This document shows, one piece after another, positions 13,501 through 23,828 of a stretch of 64,000 bases of DNA (position 1 is the stretch's first letter; every line of letters begins with the position of its first letter). Below the pieces are notes generated by a model, which did not search any database, had not been told where the DNA came from, and saw only the letters and a list, made by a program, of their open reading frames with translations. Source of the stretch: Escarpia spicata (lineage: Eukaryota > Annelida > Polychaeta > Sabellida > Siboglinidae); contig OZ023214.1 in NCBI GenBank assembly GCA_963995525.1, positions 58,245,133 through 58,309,132 on the forward strand, in the 5' to 3' direction. The position numbers were made by a program, and so were the translations under genes.

Positions 13501-16500
13501 AAAATAGTCATATTAAAAATTATAAAAGCATTATTCTAAGATATAGTAAGAGTAATGTTCAGTTACATTCTAAAGATTATAAAATTAGTATCATTATTAT
13601 ACATCATAAAATAAACAAATATTTTGAGGTCATTATCAAAGTATTGTAGACTCACTGCCACAACATTTCTAGGAATCTAAACTTTTTATTTAGCTAGTCT
13701 AGTAACTGTTATAAGACTTAAAGTAATATATTAAATAATCTAAAATCACATTCATGTCAGTATCATAAAATGTCTAAATTAATTTTCACATACATAAAAA
13801 AAAAAAAACTAGTATGTTCAGAAGTAATTTCTCAGTAACAAATGTCCAGGAAATGCTCAGGAAACAAGTGCGTCTGTAGTTTCCACAGTTTATGTAAACT
13901 ACATGCAGAATAGTTTTCCACAAATCTGACAGACGGCGATGTATGTATATGATTTAACAAGATTGTCACCCAGAGAATTAACTCTAGATGGCAGGTGGAC
14001 AAGGAAGCCTTTTGGCTTATCGAGAGTCCAACCATTTTTATTTATGTGTATTGCGCCCTTCTGAGGTATGTGTAAATTTTATTTTAAAATATATTCATGC
14101 TACTAGCACCCACACAATCAGCAGATAATCTGTTCCATTAATTTACAGTCCTTTGTGAAAATGAGAACTTTCTTATATCTAACCTACACAGCTCCTTTAC
14201 TAATGTAACTTCATGTCCTCTGGTCCTTATATCTTTCTTAACTGAGAAAAAATGTTTCTATCAATATTTTCACAACCATTCAATATTTTAAACACTTCTA
14301 TTTGATCTCCTCTCAATCTCCTGGTCTCTAGTGTTGTTAAACCACATACTTTTAGGCGTATTTCGTAACTAAGATCCCTCAGTTTTTGTATCATTTTAGA
14401 CGCTCTCCTCTGTACTCTTTCTAGCATATCTGTCCTTCTTGCGATATGGCCTCCACGCTTGTATACAATATTCTAAATGAGGCCTAACTCCTGGTTTTTG
14501 TGTACAGCAGTATTATTAGTTCTTTTTCCTTATACACTATATTTCGCCTAATTAATCCATGGATTTGATTTCCCTTTGAAGCTGCAATTCCACACTGCTT
14601 TGAAACCTTCACATCATCACTAATTATTAACCCTAAGTCCTTTTCTTTTACAGAAGTACTTAGTACAGTACCCCCATTGTATATCTTCGTTCCCATGTCC
14701 TGTGTGGAGGCATTTACATTTCCCAAAATTGAACAACATTTGCCACTTTTCAGACCATTTGATCAACCTGTCATGATCATCTTGTAAATACTGTCAATCT
14801 CCATCACGTTTAATCCTCCTAAATACTTTTGTATCATCTGCAAATTTCAACACCTTGTTTGTTATATCATCATCCAAATAGTTGATATATATTAAGAATA
14901 ATATAGGTCCCAGTACTGATCCCTGTGGTACCCCACTCAAAACTGATTTCCAGGTTGAAGCCTCCCCATCAACTATTACCCATTGTCTTCTGTCAATCAG
15001 CCGTTTTTCTATCCAGTTAATTAAACCATTTCCTATGTCATGGGCCTTCAGTTTAAGCAGTAATTTTTAATGTGGCACTTTGTTGAAAGCTTTCTGAAAA
15101 TCTAAGTAGATGGTATCTACTGGTGATCCCTCATCTACCCATTTAGTGATATCTTCCAAAAACATAACATATTTGTTAAGCATGACCTCACTTTTAGAAA
15201 TGCATGTTGAGATGGGTTTATCAAGTTATGTTTAACAAGAAAATCCACCATGTGATCTTTAATTAGTCTTTCTAATAATTTTCAAATCACTGATGTTAAA
15301 CTCACTGGTGTGTAGTTCTCCAACTTGTTTCTCGAACCCTTTTTAAATAACGGTATAATGTTTGCTTCTTTCCATTCTAAAGGAACCACTCCCTCTTCTA
15401 ATGATAAGTTGAAAATTGTTGCAAGTGGTATGCTAATTTGTTCTACAATTTCCAATAGTAGTTTGGACAGAATCCCATCCATTCCAGGTGATTTATTATC
15501 CTTCATAGCCCTTATTTTCTAAGCTACCATTTCCGGGGTTACAATTAATTGTCCTAAATAGTCTGATTCCGCCCCTTTGACCTTAGCCTCTGGTACTGGC
15601 AGTGAACTAATATCTTCCCGGGTAAACACCGAACTAAAATAAGAATCCCTCTGATATTAAATTTCCAGCACTATCGTCTAGAGCACCGACCTTATCCTGA
15701 AGTTTCTGTTTGTTCCAAACATATGAAAAAAACCTCTTGCTGTCATGTTTTATATTACAAGCTAATTTTTGTTCATAGCTTCTCTTTGAATGTCTAATTT
15801 CAGTTGTAGCTTGGTTAAGTGCTTCTTTATAAATGTTGTAGTCTTCATCATATCCAGTATGTCTATATGACTTCCACATCATTTGTCTGTACTTAATTTT
15901 TCTAATGGCTTGTTTCGATAAGGGTTTCTTTCTGGACCGTTTCCCTTGGTTTTTCAAGGGAACAAATTTATCGACAATGCACTAAATTTCACACGTTAAG
16001 ATATTCCAGCATTCTGTTGCTGTCTTATTCTTCAGTGTGTTATTCCAGTCTATCTTTGCTAAATATTTCCTCATGTCCTTATATCTTCCTTTGTGGAAAT
16101 TTCTCCTGTATTGCTTTTTATTATTCCTTTCTGATTTTACTTTGATGGTAAAATGTATCTGGTTGTGATCGCTACTCCCCAGTGGCTCTCATATATTGAC
16201 ATTGTCAACCAATTCATTATGTGAGGACAAAACTATGTCTAACACATTCTCTCCCCTGGTTGGTTCTAGCACATGTTGAGAAAGGAATGTATCTTGAACT
16301 AAAACTAAAAACTTGTGGTCCTCACTCCCCATACTCTGTAGAGATTTCCATTGTATATGCCTGTGGTTAAAATCCCCCATAATAATACAGTCCTGTTTGC
16401 TCACTTCCCTTATAGCGGTTTTTACTTTTTCATTCTCTTCTATGCTTACTGTACATTTTGGCTTCGATAAATTAACCCACCCGTTAACATTGAGTTTCCT

Positions 16501-19063
16501 GTAACTATGTTACACCAAACAGCTTCTTTGCAATCTGCTTCTCTTTCTAACTTTATTTCATAAGCTTGGATAGATTCTTTAATATATATATATCTCCACC
16601 TCCCTTTCTTCCTATTCTATCTTTCCTAACCATTACATATGTCAGTCCCAATTTGGCATCTGATATATCAGTGGTGGCCCATGATTCGGTTATAACTATT
16701 ATGTGAGGGTAAATATCTTCTACCATAATGTCTTCTCTGTGAGTCCCCCCTGCACATCTAGTTTAAATAAATGCAACCTGTCCCACTGTCAACAGATCGC
16801 AGCAGGTTCTCTGAAAAAACTGCTGCCACCTTTCCGTTTAGATGGAGGCTATCTCTCATGTACATATCTTCCCTCCCAACAAAGTATCCCCTTAAATCTT
16901 CGAATCCCACCCCTTCTTCTTTACACATCTGCTCAACTAGTGCGTTGATCGCCATCCTCTTGCAGTTTCTATATGTTGGCCTACTTCTTCCCATTACTGG
17001 TAAAATTCCTGACAGAATAATCTGTTCGACTCTTGTCTTCTTTAACTTCCTCACTAACTGTCTGCACTTCTGTACTATCCCAGTTGTTCCCTCCCTGTCA
17101 GCATTATTCCAACGAATTACACAATTTTGGGGGGGCATTCAGACTTAGGATGAATCATATATATTCGTTTATGTGAACATTTGGTTAAATTGTGCATTTT
17201 GTTAAGGTGGCTGCACCGGCTATTATATGCTTCTTTTGAATTAATCATTTCTAAAATAAGTTTTGAAGATAAGCTAACAATTTTTTCTCAGAGTTTGCCT
17301 CAGATACTAAACAATCCTCCAGACCAAAAATAATTGATTTTTCATGTTGTTTAGAGATATTTAAATGTGTTTAAAGACAATTTAAAAATATGTCAAAAAT
17401 CACCTTAAAATGGCATTTATTTTTTATTTTTTAAAAGTTACATTAAGTAATACTTCCTGGTTGTTACCAATAATATCAGTGTCACCAGATGCTTGTTTTT
17501 GCTTAGAAATGTGACTTTTTTTACAGGCATTTGGCTTATTTCAACACAATTTTACAGACACTTCTATTACTGAGATTTCCCCCTAAGGTTTTCTCTCCAA
17601 GTTGTCTCATGATATTGTGTTACGAAGGGCCATGTGTTGAACTTGTTGTGGTAGACAAGATTGATTGACACCTGCTGAGGTCAGTCACGTGTCATTGCAA
17701 ATGGTGGCTGAGGTCGGGCATTATCAGAGAATAAACAAAACTACCGCCAGTATTTGGTGATTTGACAGCGTGATGCATTTAGGTAATTATAATACAACAG
17801 CATAGTGGCATGAGAATAACCAGACTATTATGATCTGCATTCATAGTGAATGAATTTATATTTAAACTCGGATGACGCACACGTTTTCGTCACTATGGAA
17901 ACATCGTCAGTTTCCAAGAATCTGAAAAGGGACTTTCCACAGACACACTAAAAGTACTAGTTTTTAAAGGACTGATTGGTGACATATGGTGATAGTGCCT
18001 TGGCTTTTTTAATGTTCATACTGACACCTACTAATGTTCTATGAAGAATAAAATAAAGAAATCAACTGACATGGTACCCGGTGCAGTTACCTTAAGCTGA
18101 GAAAGTCATTTCCGTAATTAGTTAATGTGACAAACTGAACTAAGAAGATGCAAATCCTAATTTCCAGCTAGTTTTTTGTGTCACCATTAAAAGTGCAGGT
18201 TTGGAACAAATTGTGCATAATTTGTTCCACATAAACGAATATTATATGATTCATCCTAAGTCTGAACCCCCCTTAAATTGTGTAATTCGTTGGAGCACCG
18301 AGCGTGCGTTGGTCGTTAACTGAAAAAGAATTGACCCACGGGAACACAATTATTGGCTATTCGTAACTTATTTTGTTTTTTCCATTAAGTAGAAACCTTT
18401 CATTACCTGCAAACCATACTGATGATAATAATTATGCCTTAATTAATCAAGCTATTTTTTAACAGAAACAATGCCAATATTATAACTACCTCATGCGCCC
18501 GTATATATTAACGATATATTATATTTATATCGCACGCGAACAAGCATACAGTAATGACAGTGCCACTATCAATTTTACGGTAATCGCGGAGCAACGGATG
18601 GTTGCCGCCATAGAAGTCGAGTTTTACTCGAGTTTGTTTTTCCGAAATTTGATTGTTGTAGGAATGTTAAATAATTTTTTTGGTAACGTAGTGTGTGTAT
18701 ATGTATGTAGCCTGTAGGATGTGAGAAGTTTGGCGGCTGTAGTGACGTACGTGGTCGTTTTCATGGTTAGGTCAGAAAGTAAAAGATCGCCCTAATCAGC
18801 ACTGTCACTGCGCGTGTGTCACTGTCACTCACTGACTCGCTGTCAGTGTCATCATCCCACCCACGTATTTTGCAATCACACACGTGCACAGGACGGGGCC
18901 ACATACACAGTGATACACAGTCTACACTGTCCCACAGGCACAGCTCAACATCACGAGAAAAACAACTTACGCGTGATTCGCCATCCGGTCTCCTGTGTTT
19001 TTTTCCAAACCTGTCTTTTATAATGCTCCGGCCCAGGTTTCCGCTGGGTTTATTTTTACCCAT
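4494..19063 (-). CDS. LSG1: LSG1, large-subunit GTPase 1 homologue (5' part, seven exons)
   Basis: LSG1 is a cytoplasmic circularly permuted GTPase that helps release the export adaptor NMD3 from the 60S ribosomal subunit (family knowledge). Seven exons were assembled on the minus strand: 19063-18971, 13144-13018, 7702-7582, 7246-7160, 6023-5937, 5167-5024 and 4581-4494. All have AG/GT ends and their phases join without a break into 249 codons. The product starts MGKNKPSGNLGRSIIKDRFG and carries HTTELDDGYEWGRLNLQ, LTPFEKNLQFWRQLWRVIER, DIVVQIVDARNPLLFR, the G4 motif NKAD and the G5-like FWSA. In this permuted family G4 and G5 precede G1, so the P-loop, switch regions and C-terminus must lie left of the window, beyond the 49-bp satellite. 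No stop or frameshift is seen, so I take it as a working gene. Introns 1 and 2 are 5.8 and 5.3 kb and hold transposons and minisatellites. Confidence 0.93.
5024..5167 (-). CDS. LSG1: LSG1 exon 6 (G4 motif)
   Basis: This exon encodes DIVVQIVDARNPLLFRCEDL, then ETYTKEVSEKKLNLLLINK and ADHLTEEQ. The acceptor is TTCTGTAG and the donor is GTCAGT. The VDARNP motif and the guanine-specificity motif NKAD are those of circularly permuted GTPases of the YlqF/LSG1 group. Confidence 0.96.
5937..6023 (-). CDS. LSG1: LSG1 exon 5
   Basis: This exon encodes LQDVEGLVLTPFEKNLQFW and RQLWRVIER. The acceptor is ATTTCAG and the donor GTTTGT begins at 5936. The motif LTPFE.NL.FWRQLWRVIER is close to invariant in LSG1 proteins. 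It ends with two bases (AG) of a serine codon completed by exon 6. Confidence 0.95.
7160..7246 (-). CDS. LSG1: LSG1 exon 4
   Basis: This exon encodes PRWDESTTPEQLDQLERESF followed by LDWRKKLAE. The acceptor is TTCTGTAG and the donor is GTATGT (from 7159). It corresponds to the 'TTPEELK..E...FLEWRR' segment of LSG1. A two-copy repeat of about 80 bp starts just upstream of the acceptor in the intron. Confidence 0.93.
7254..7412. repeat. two-copy tandem duplication, about 80 bp
   Basis: Two adjacent copies share ATACATTGTGGCCCGTCA, then ACAACATACCCACACTTCC and CACACAAACAATGT. They start six bases outside the acceptor of LSG1 exon 4 and lie wholly in the intron. Confidence 0.85.
7582..7702 (-). 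CDS. LSG1: LSG1 exon 3
   Basis: This exon encodes EKMNVNFVSPVTYTAFL, then KEEESIIRQTQDEHKSFLKI and PRR. The acceptor is TCTGACAG (7710-7703) and the donor is GTTGGT from 7581. It leaves two bases (CG) for exon 4, giving the family motif IPRRPRW across the junction. Confidence 0.93.
7766..8695. repeat. 33-bp minisatellite, about 28 copies
   Basis: The unit contains CAGATGTGTACCTACTTATA followed by CACTGCCAGCAAA. Copies alternate between TATACAC and TATATAC, and a few have CAGACATG or CATATGTG. Because 33 is a multiple of three, all three plus-strand frames stay open through the array, which creates long but artificial reading frames. It lies in LSG1 intron 2, about 60 bp upstream (in gene sense) of the exon 3 acceptor; unlike other arrays here, its unit does not copy the exon boundary. 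Confidence 0.95.
8696..9047. other. AT-rich intron segment
   Basis: LSG1 intron 2 sequence between the 33-bp array and the hAT target duplication. I see no gene, repeat or clear motif here. Confidence 0.7.
9056..11650. mobile_element. hAT-type DNA transposon, non-autonomous, 2.6 kb
   Basis: The ends are perfect 16-bp terminal inverted repeats, CAGGGCCTCACCCAGA at 9056-9071 and its reverse complement at 11635-11650. The flanks carry an exact 8-bp target duplication, TCTATCAG (9048-9055 and 11651-11658). An 8-bp duplication with CAGGG ends is the hallmark of the hAT superfamily (established knowledge). I find no transposase-like reading frame; the longest open frames are under 80 codons. It therefore looks non-autonomous. 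It sits in LSG1 intron 2 and contains a probable second insertion at 9753-10660. Confidence 0.9.
9753..10660. mobile_element. probable nested hAT-like element, 0.9 kb
   Basis: CAGGTCTGCCTACC at 9753-9766 is matched in inverted form by GGTAGGCAGCCCTG at 10647-10660, 13 of 14 positions. The flanks ACAGTTG (left) and ACTGTTG (right) agree at six of seven positions, consistent with an aged target duplication. The ends resemble hAT termini but differ from those of the surrounding element, so this reads as a later insertion. No transposase is visible. Confidence 0.6.
11715..13017. repeat. 47-bp minisatellite derived from the LSG1 exon 2 donor
   Basis: About 27 degenerate copies of a unit near 47 bp, including CACCTGCAGTGAACTCTGTG and GCTCAGTCACAACACACA. 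Read on the minus strand, each unit is CACAGAGTTCACTGCAG followed by GTGTGTGACTGTG. This is the last ~20 bases of LSG1 exon 2 (…GTEFTA) plus its 5' splice site and the first ~27 bases of the intron. The exon-proximal copy is the real junction; the other copies extend into the intron. Some copies have CTACAG in place of CTGCAG. The array therefore offers a series of decoy donors. Confidence 0.92.
13018..13144 (-). CDS. LSG1: LSG1 exon 2
   Basis: This exon encodes HTTELDDGYEWGRLNLQ, then a stretch ending ATAELAGTEFTA. The acceptor is CACTAG at 13150-13145. The donor GTGTGTGA begins at 13017. The exon ends one base into a codon (GCA G), completed by exon 3 to give AEKMNV, as in LSG1. The last 20 or so bases of the exon and its donor are the template of the 47-bp minisatellite that fills the adjoining intron from 13017 down to about 11720. 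Confidence 0.95.
13151..14050. other. AT-rich LSG1 intron 1 segment
   Basis: No gene is seen. There is a 14-base A run near 13798. The part next to the LINE may be that element's 3' untranslated tail, but no clear terminal repeat marks the boundary. Confidence 0.6.
14070..17108 (-). mobile_element. CR1/L2-like LINE, degenerate, with esterase-like domain
   Basis: The minus strand shows, in order: an SGNH/esterase-like segment (17138-16758, with LSGILPVMGRSRPTYRNC and DSLHLNGK); an endonuclease (around 16189-16404, with MGDFN and DIVLSS); a linker with basic runs (15957-15634); and a reverse transcriptase (15506-14700, with NKSPGMDGI, GVPQGSVLGPILFLIYIN and the catalytic FADD). The C-terminus follows at 14480-14075 (MLERVQRRASKMIQ, LTTLETRRLRGD, RGHEVTLVKELC). 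Several stops and frameshifts break the frames, so it is dead. The 5' end is cut at about 17108, where it meets an inverted-repeat element. It has the same orientation as LSG1 and sits in intron 1. Confidence 0.9.
17109..18292. mobile_element. inverted-repeat DNA element, about 1.2 kb
   Basis: The left end (from 17109) and the reverse complement of the right end (to 18292) share CCAACGAATTACACAATTT, a G run, TTCAGACTTAGGATGAATCA and ATTCGTTTATGTG, with small indels. The inverted repeats are about 90 bp long and enclose about 1 kb without a reading frame, as expected of a MITE or foldback element. The left flank is the broken 5' end of the LINE, so a target duplication cannot be read. The superfamily is not determined. 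Confidence 0.7.
18293..18970. other. LSG1 intron 1, promoter-proximal part
   Basis: No coding segment or repeat is recognised between the inverted-repeat element and the exon 1 donor. The part nearest exon 1 is richer in G+C than the rest of the intron. Confidence 0.6.
18971..19063 (-). CDS. LSG1: LSG1 exon 1 (start codon)
   Basis: This exon encodes 31 residues, beginning MGKNKPSGNLGRSII and ending RRPDGESR, and is followed by the strong donor GTAAGT. The basic N-terminus (NLGR..IKDRFGKKHRR) matches the start of LSG1 proteins. An upstream in-frame ATG at 19120 would add a hydrophobic-looking stretch absent from the family, so the ATG at 19063 is preferred. It ends in phase 0 and joins directly to GTG CAT ACG of exon 2. 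Confidence 0.9.
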
Positions 19064-19971
19064 ATTCATAAAATGCCACAAACGTAAAATTTCATTAAGC
19101 ACGTTATTCTTCCTAGGCACATGTGTATGTGTAAAACGTCATTGGTTTGCGCTCTCTTCCAAGTTCTACCGCAGCGCCTCTTGCGATCACAAGTTTCAAC
19201 TATTCACAGTAGCGCCATCTGTCGGTGACATGTTCCTGTCACTGGAGATGAGCACACTCGCATTATGAATAACGTTTCAATATGCAGTTGTTTTTAATGT
19301 GTTGTTATTGTAATGTTTAGTGATCGATCGCCACGCGGCGTCGTGGTCACATGAACATTTAAGTTTGACATTAGCAATATTCTGTTTATATGTCATCACG
19401 TTGTACTGAAATATTTCGTCTTGAAATATATGGTCGATTTTCAATTGTGCGCATGCGCGGTGCCCTATATGGGTCATAATTGAGTCACGTGCAAATTTCC
19501 CGGCAAGCTTACTGAAATATTCTGTCGTTGGATGTTGCCGCGTGGCCAGGTGACTGTAAGTGTAAGTTCTGAATGACACTGGAATTACCATTTGCATTGG
19601 ACTAATGTATTTTTACATGTACACCTGCAGGGTTAGAGCTATGGTTGGACGTGGTCGCTGTACCCATCTGATCTGTCATTATGTGGCCCACACACGGATA
19701 GCCTAGGGCTAGGCTCTAGCGTGTTCACTCAATCACTGACACTGACTGACACTTGCATGACATCCATGCCCCCCCCCCGGCTGCAACACTTCTTCCCCTT
19801 TGTTTAGGTTTAGCCTTAGGCTTAGCCTTAGGCTGAGTTTGTGACTAGTCTTAATCTGATACTAAGACTGCCTGTTATGCCCGCAATGCCTATAACCTAT
19901 GGCTATGTCATGGCTACAGCTATGCCTATGGCCTAAGGCTATGCCATGGCTAAGCCTATGGCTATGCCATG
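19064..19971. other. region upstream of LSG1
   Basis: This should hold the LSG1 promoter and 5' untranslated region (inferred from position). I see no TATA box at a convincing place. A 106-codon open frame on the minus strand (19277-19597) has no family resemblance and I do not call it a gene. Confidence 0.5.
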
Positions 19972-20035
19972 CCCATGGCTATGTCCCTATGCTATGGCTA
20001 TTGCTATGCCATGGGCATAGGGACATAGCCATGGG
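19860..20035. repeat. CATGG/CTATG-rich cluster with a 21-bp perfect hairpin
   Basis: The segment is built from short words such as GGCTATGCCATGG. Its end holds a perfect 21-bp inverted repeat: 19972-19992 (starts CCCATGGCTATGTCCC) and 20015-20035 (its reverse complement), with a 22-base loop. A looser cluster of the same words lies at 20830-20920. Confidence 0.8.
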
Positions 20036-20224
20036 TTAGTTTCAGGGTTGTATGTAAAGTTAAGGTTACGTTATCAACAACAATATTTTTGTTTTTACCA
20101 AGCCTCGACCTATCATTTATTACCTTATATCATGACCATGACTGTGTAGGGTACATGCTGATGACAATGGTTATACCTAAATTATGCAATTAAGGTCTAA
20201 GTCTATACAGTTTAGCATACACGA

Positions 20225-20505
20225 CATAAAAGTAAAGGTAAGTTCTTATATAGCGCAGTGCCCGGACCAGTCCTCAGGACTGCTCAAGGCGCTTTACACT
20301 TTACTCCCCTGGCAGACCTGTTCAATCGAACACCATCTCAACTTCTGTGGGAAGCATCCAGCCACGCTGCGATTGATGCGCGAAGACTAATCGTACACAA
20401 CTATTCACCTCTGTCTGTAGCCAGGTACTCATTCATACATCTGAGTGAACTGATCGACACGGCAGCCAAGGACTCTACCCCTGAGCCACTGCACCCTACA
20501 TAGAC
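20225..20505 (+). repeat. possible SINE-like dispersed repeat
   Basis: A G+C-richer block in AT-rich surroundings begins with AGTTCTTATATAGCGCAGTG and includes TGCTCAAGGCGCTTTACA. Its sharp composition change and style resemble short dispersed repeats of marine invertebrates. No A/B boxes, tail or target duplication were identified, so this is a weak call. Confidence 0.3.
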
Positions 20506-21940
20506 ATAGTCAAACCTATAGTGTACTATTACCATATTCCGGCTCAATAGTTATGTATACAGTACAGTCACTTATAGCATTTTAGTTTTTGGACCGACTA
20601 TTCACACTGTCACGGTCAATGTTACATTGGCGGATTAACTAACCATTTTTGGTCACCAAATAAACATGAGGCATAACTGTTCCATATGCCAGGGGGAAAG
20701 TGTAGGGTTAGGTTTAGCCTTTCTAAAGGTTATTTGGAAATAATTAAGGTAGCAGTATGTTTGTATTTACACTTGCATTGTATATAAATCTATCTGTTTG
20801 TGCTGATCATCAGGTGTAAATAGCCTAGACTGCCTATGGGTATGCCTATAGAATAACCATGTCCATGCCTATGCACATGGCCAAGCCAATGGCTATGTCT
20901 TGGGTTTGGCTATGGCAGCTTGCAGTAATACTATTTGCCCTGTTGCCCATGACGTGGCATACCCATGTGTAGGGCAAGCTGATTTAAATCACGATTGAAA
21001 TCAAATGATTTTTTATTAAAATCATTGATTAAAAAAAACTATTTTATTTCTTCTTAATCACTGCAGTTTAAACTTTTTGATAAAAGCACTTGATTTTTAG
21101 TATCGTTGTCCATTATCAACAGAACACGGCTGTCTATTTGTGAGTTTAGAGATTTCCTGTTTGATTTTCCTGCCATCTGGTGGCCATAGTCAAGAGCGTG
21201 AAACTGTCAATACAATAATAATAATTATTGGTTAACGTGATTAGATGTGCTAAATGCTAGTGTTATTTATGAATTTATTGCTGACACATTTCACATGTTT
21301 TAGGTTGCGGCAACAACCACAACAACGAGACCACAACACAAACAGCGATATATTCCACCGAAACGCGATATCTGGTGCCAGACAATTTGAGAAAATTGTC
21401 ATCTTTGTAAGTTACAAGAATAAGGATAATTGATCTAATTATACATGGATATATGTATGTCCAAGTTATGGCAGTCGTTACTTTGTTTAACTCAATACAT
21501 TACGTCTTACTAGCACCTTGATTGTGAAGCTTTTAAGGTGAAAGTAGGTATAATCTAACGATATATGCTTACTAGATGTCATATCGCTACAATCTACAAA
21601 AAGTGCTGTCTCTATACAATGGCTCGTCAAATCTAACGTACTTTTGCACCGAACTCTGTACTATTTTAATAGCCTATTTGAATTTAATAGTCGGAATAAT
21701 GAAGGTGCACGAGCGGATGCAAAAATCTGCATTTCATTGACACATCACTAACTTCAAGTAAAAAATTCATTAAGCAACACATTTGTAACGGAGGTGTTAT
21801 TCTAATACTGATTCCTTGGAGACTACTGGATTGATTTAAATAATGCAAATGGGAAATAGTGTTTTTTATGTGTTAACTGTATGTATCTTCTGTAACAGGC
21901 TGTACATGATTTCTCTTTAGATATGTTATTCATTCCATTG
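20506..21940. other. intergenic, no gene seen
   Basis: AT-rich sequence. Around 20985-21085 there is a run of GATTTAAATC/TGATTAAAA words that are near-palindromic and may be the remains of a small DNA element. Nothing else is supported. Confidence 0.5.
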
Positions 21941-21954
21941 CAGTGCATCGTACA

Positions 21955-22590
21955 AGAGGCGTGTTATAGAGCCGTTTCTGTTTGGGCGAACCCTTGAAAC
22001 CCTCGGCCTGAACGAAGAAGAAGCCAATGCAAGTGTAGGTTAGGCAGGTGTGACACCGTCAAGGAATCTTCAACGTGGTGTTGGCCCACAAGACATTGCG
22101 GTCCGGCCTCGCTGGAAGTCGATTACACAGAGCCTCGCTTCCGATCTCCAGCAGGTTGTTGTAGAACAAATTATAAACTTCAGTGGCAAAACAAAATGGC
22201 TCAGTGACGTTATCGTGGAACGGACTGGGCCCGTCTCATTCAGTCCACGTTCGCCTCGAGGATGGGAGAGTAGTGCGTAGACACTTTGACCATGTGAGGA
22301 GTCGTTGTGTGAATGGTGATAGCTCGGTGCCGGAGAAGACACCATCTTCAGAACTGCCTCTTGAATTGTCTCACAAACGGCCTCCGGAGGAACCTGTTCA
22401 TGCAGAACTGCCTGACGTACCGCTTGTCGTACCACGTGACGTACCGCCTGACGTACCACGTGACGTACCGCATGACATAACTCAGCCAGAAATGGAATCT
22501 CCCCACACATCTGAACAGAACTGTATAACCAGTGCAAATCTTCGTAGATCAGGGAGAAACCATAGAGCACGTGAGAAACTTAACTTATGA
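21955..22590 (+). pseudogene. Gypsy-type integrase C-terminal fragment
   Basis: Open pieces in two plus-strand frames add up to the tail of a Gypsy/K02A2.6-type Pol: LFGRTLETLGLNEEE, then KWLSDVIVERTGPVSF, then after a frameshift VRLEDGRVVRRHFDHVRSR, and a C-terminal LRRSGRNHRAREKLNL. In between is a short duplicated PRDVPPDV/PRDVPHDI segment. An early stop follows the first piece. No LTR or other pol domain is adjacent, so it is an isolated relic unrelated by sequence to the Gypsy element at 25.3-41.1 kb. Confidence 0.75.
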
Positions 22591-22599
22591 AGTGACATT

Positions 22600-23729
22600 C
22601 ACAATCACTCGTAGGAAAGTGATTGGAAAAGAAATTGTGAACGTTGGTAGTGGCATATCGAATAACTAGTTAGTACTGAACGTTTGAGTCATATTTGTTT
22701 AGCAAACCAGTTATAATATTATAATCAAGATGGTGTGCATGATTAAACTGTGTGACAATTGATTTGACGTTTACATCTACTCACAATCTAGGCTAAATAT
22801 GATCAAAGCTAAACATGTATCATTGGGCATAATAATACAATTATTACAGGTAGATTAGATTTATGAAAGCCATTTTTATAAATTGTACACATTCATTCAT
22901 GACTAATAATACACATATTCTCTCCCAATTTAATTGTCAGTACAAAACAAACACCATCAGACGGTGAATCTAGATTTTGCCCAGTATAATAATTATAATA
23001 TCCTAATAATATAAATAATAATATCCTTAGTAAATTTATTATTATTGAAATTATTTTATGCATGCAGCCTATAACTTTTAATTGAACTTAACTGTGCACA
23101 ATCATGTGCATAATTACAGTTATCAACTTATAATGAACACGACCTATATAACAGCAAAAACAGTCGTTCCCATATTCTTAAATGTAGGCTAATTCAGTAA
23201 TTGCAGTGACATTGGCCCCAATTAATTATTCATGCAATAATAACACAGTTCATGTATGATAATATTATCAAAAGCAAGCTTGCATTCACAGCGACAACTG
23301 GCAACATAACAGTCAAATATTTCAGACCAAACGTTTCGTGTATGTAGCCTAATGAAATATTTGGTATATTTGTTTCCTCTCGTGCGTTCCAACACTACAC
23401 AATACGTAAAGGTCATAGGTCAAAATCTACCAAATGTTTCGCTTAAGTAATGAAATATTCGGTTATCTATTTCCGCTCGTGCGCATACGACTTCTGCGCC
23501 GACCATATATTTCAACGACGAAATGTTTCGCTACAACGTTATGTTCTACTATAACATTGTCATTGTCCTATTTGTGTTTTTATTAAGTACGTTAGATACC
23601 AGATATCACTGAACAGTTAATTTCCTTCGTTACAATTATGCATGTATTAATGTACCATAATTTAGACAGGCTCATAGCATGCAGGGCCTGGCCCGATGCA
23701 GTTATACAATTGCGATCTCGGATTAAAGT
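22600..23729. other. intergenic, no gene seen
   Basis: AT-rich DNA with no recognised gene. The 23320-23530 stretch has several AAATATTTCG/CGAAATATT-like words, as does the 19390-19520 stretch, suggesting a shared old repeat. Confidence 0.45.
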
Positions 23730-23828
23730 CTGGGCTTGGCTTCTACCATGAGGCTTACGCCGCGTGCAAACGTATCGTGTCGTTTCGTGACGTGTACATT
23801 GAGCTCTTACGCTACCTGCCCGCTTGGC
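23729..23828 (+). repeat. 100-bp direct repeat, copy 1
   Basis: The segment from CTGGGCTTGGCTTCTACC to CGCTTGG recurs at 25223-25316 with few changes (a 5-bp deletion and a handful of substitutions). The two copies flank the guanylate cyclase exon and its minisatellite. Both would encode GFYHEAYAACKR..SFRD in one frame, but I recognise no family. Confidence 0.85.

Noticed and set aside
19277..19597. 106-codon minus-strand frame upstream of LSG1
   Set aside because: No recognisable domain; similar AAATATTTCG words recur at 23320-23530, so it is more likely part of an old repeat.
22070..22570. 166-codon minus-strand frame with HVVRQAVRHVV repeats
   Set aside because: It is the antisense shadow of the Gypsy integrase tail on the plus strand.
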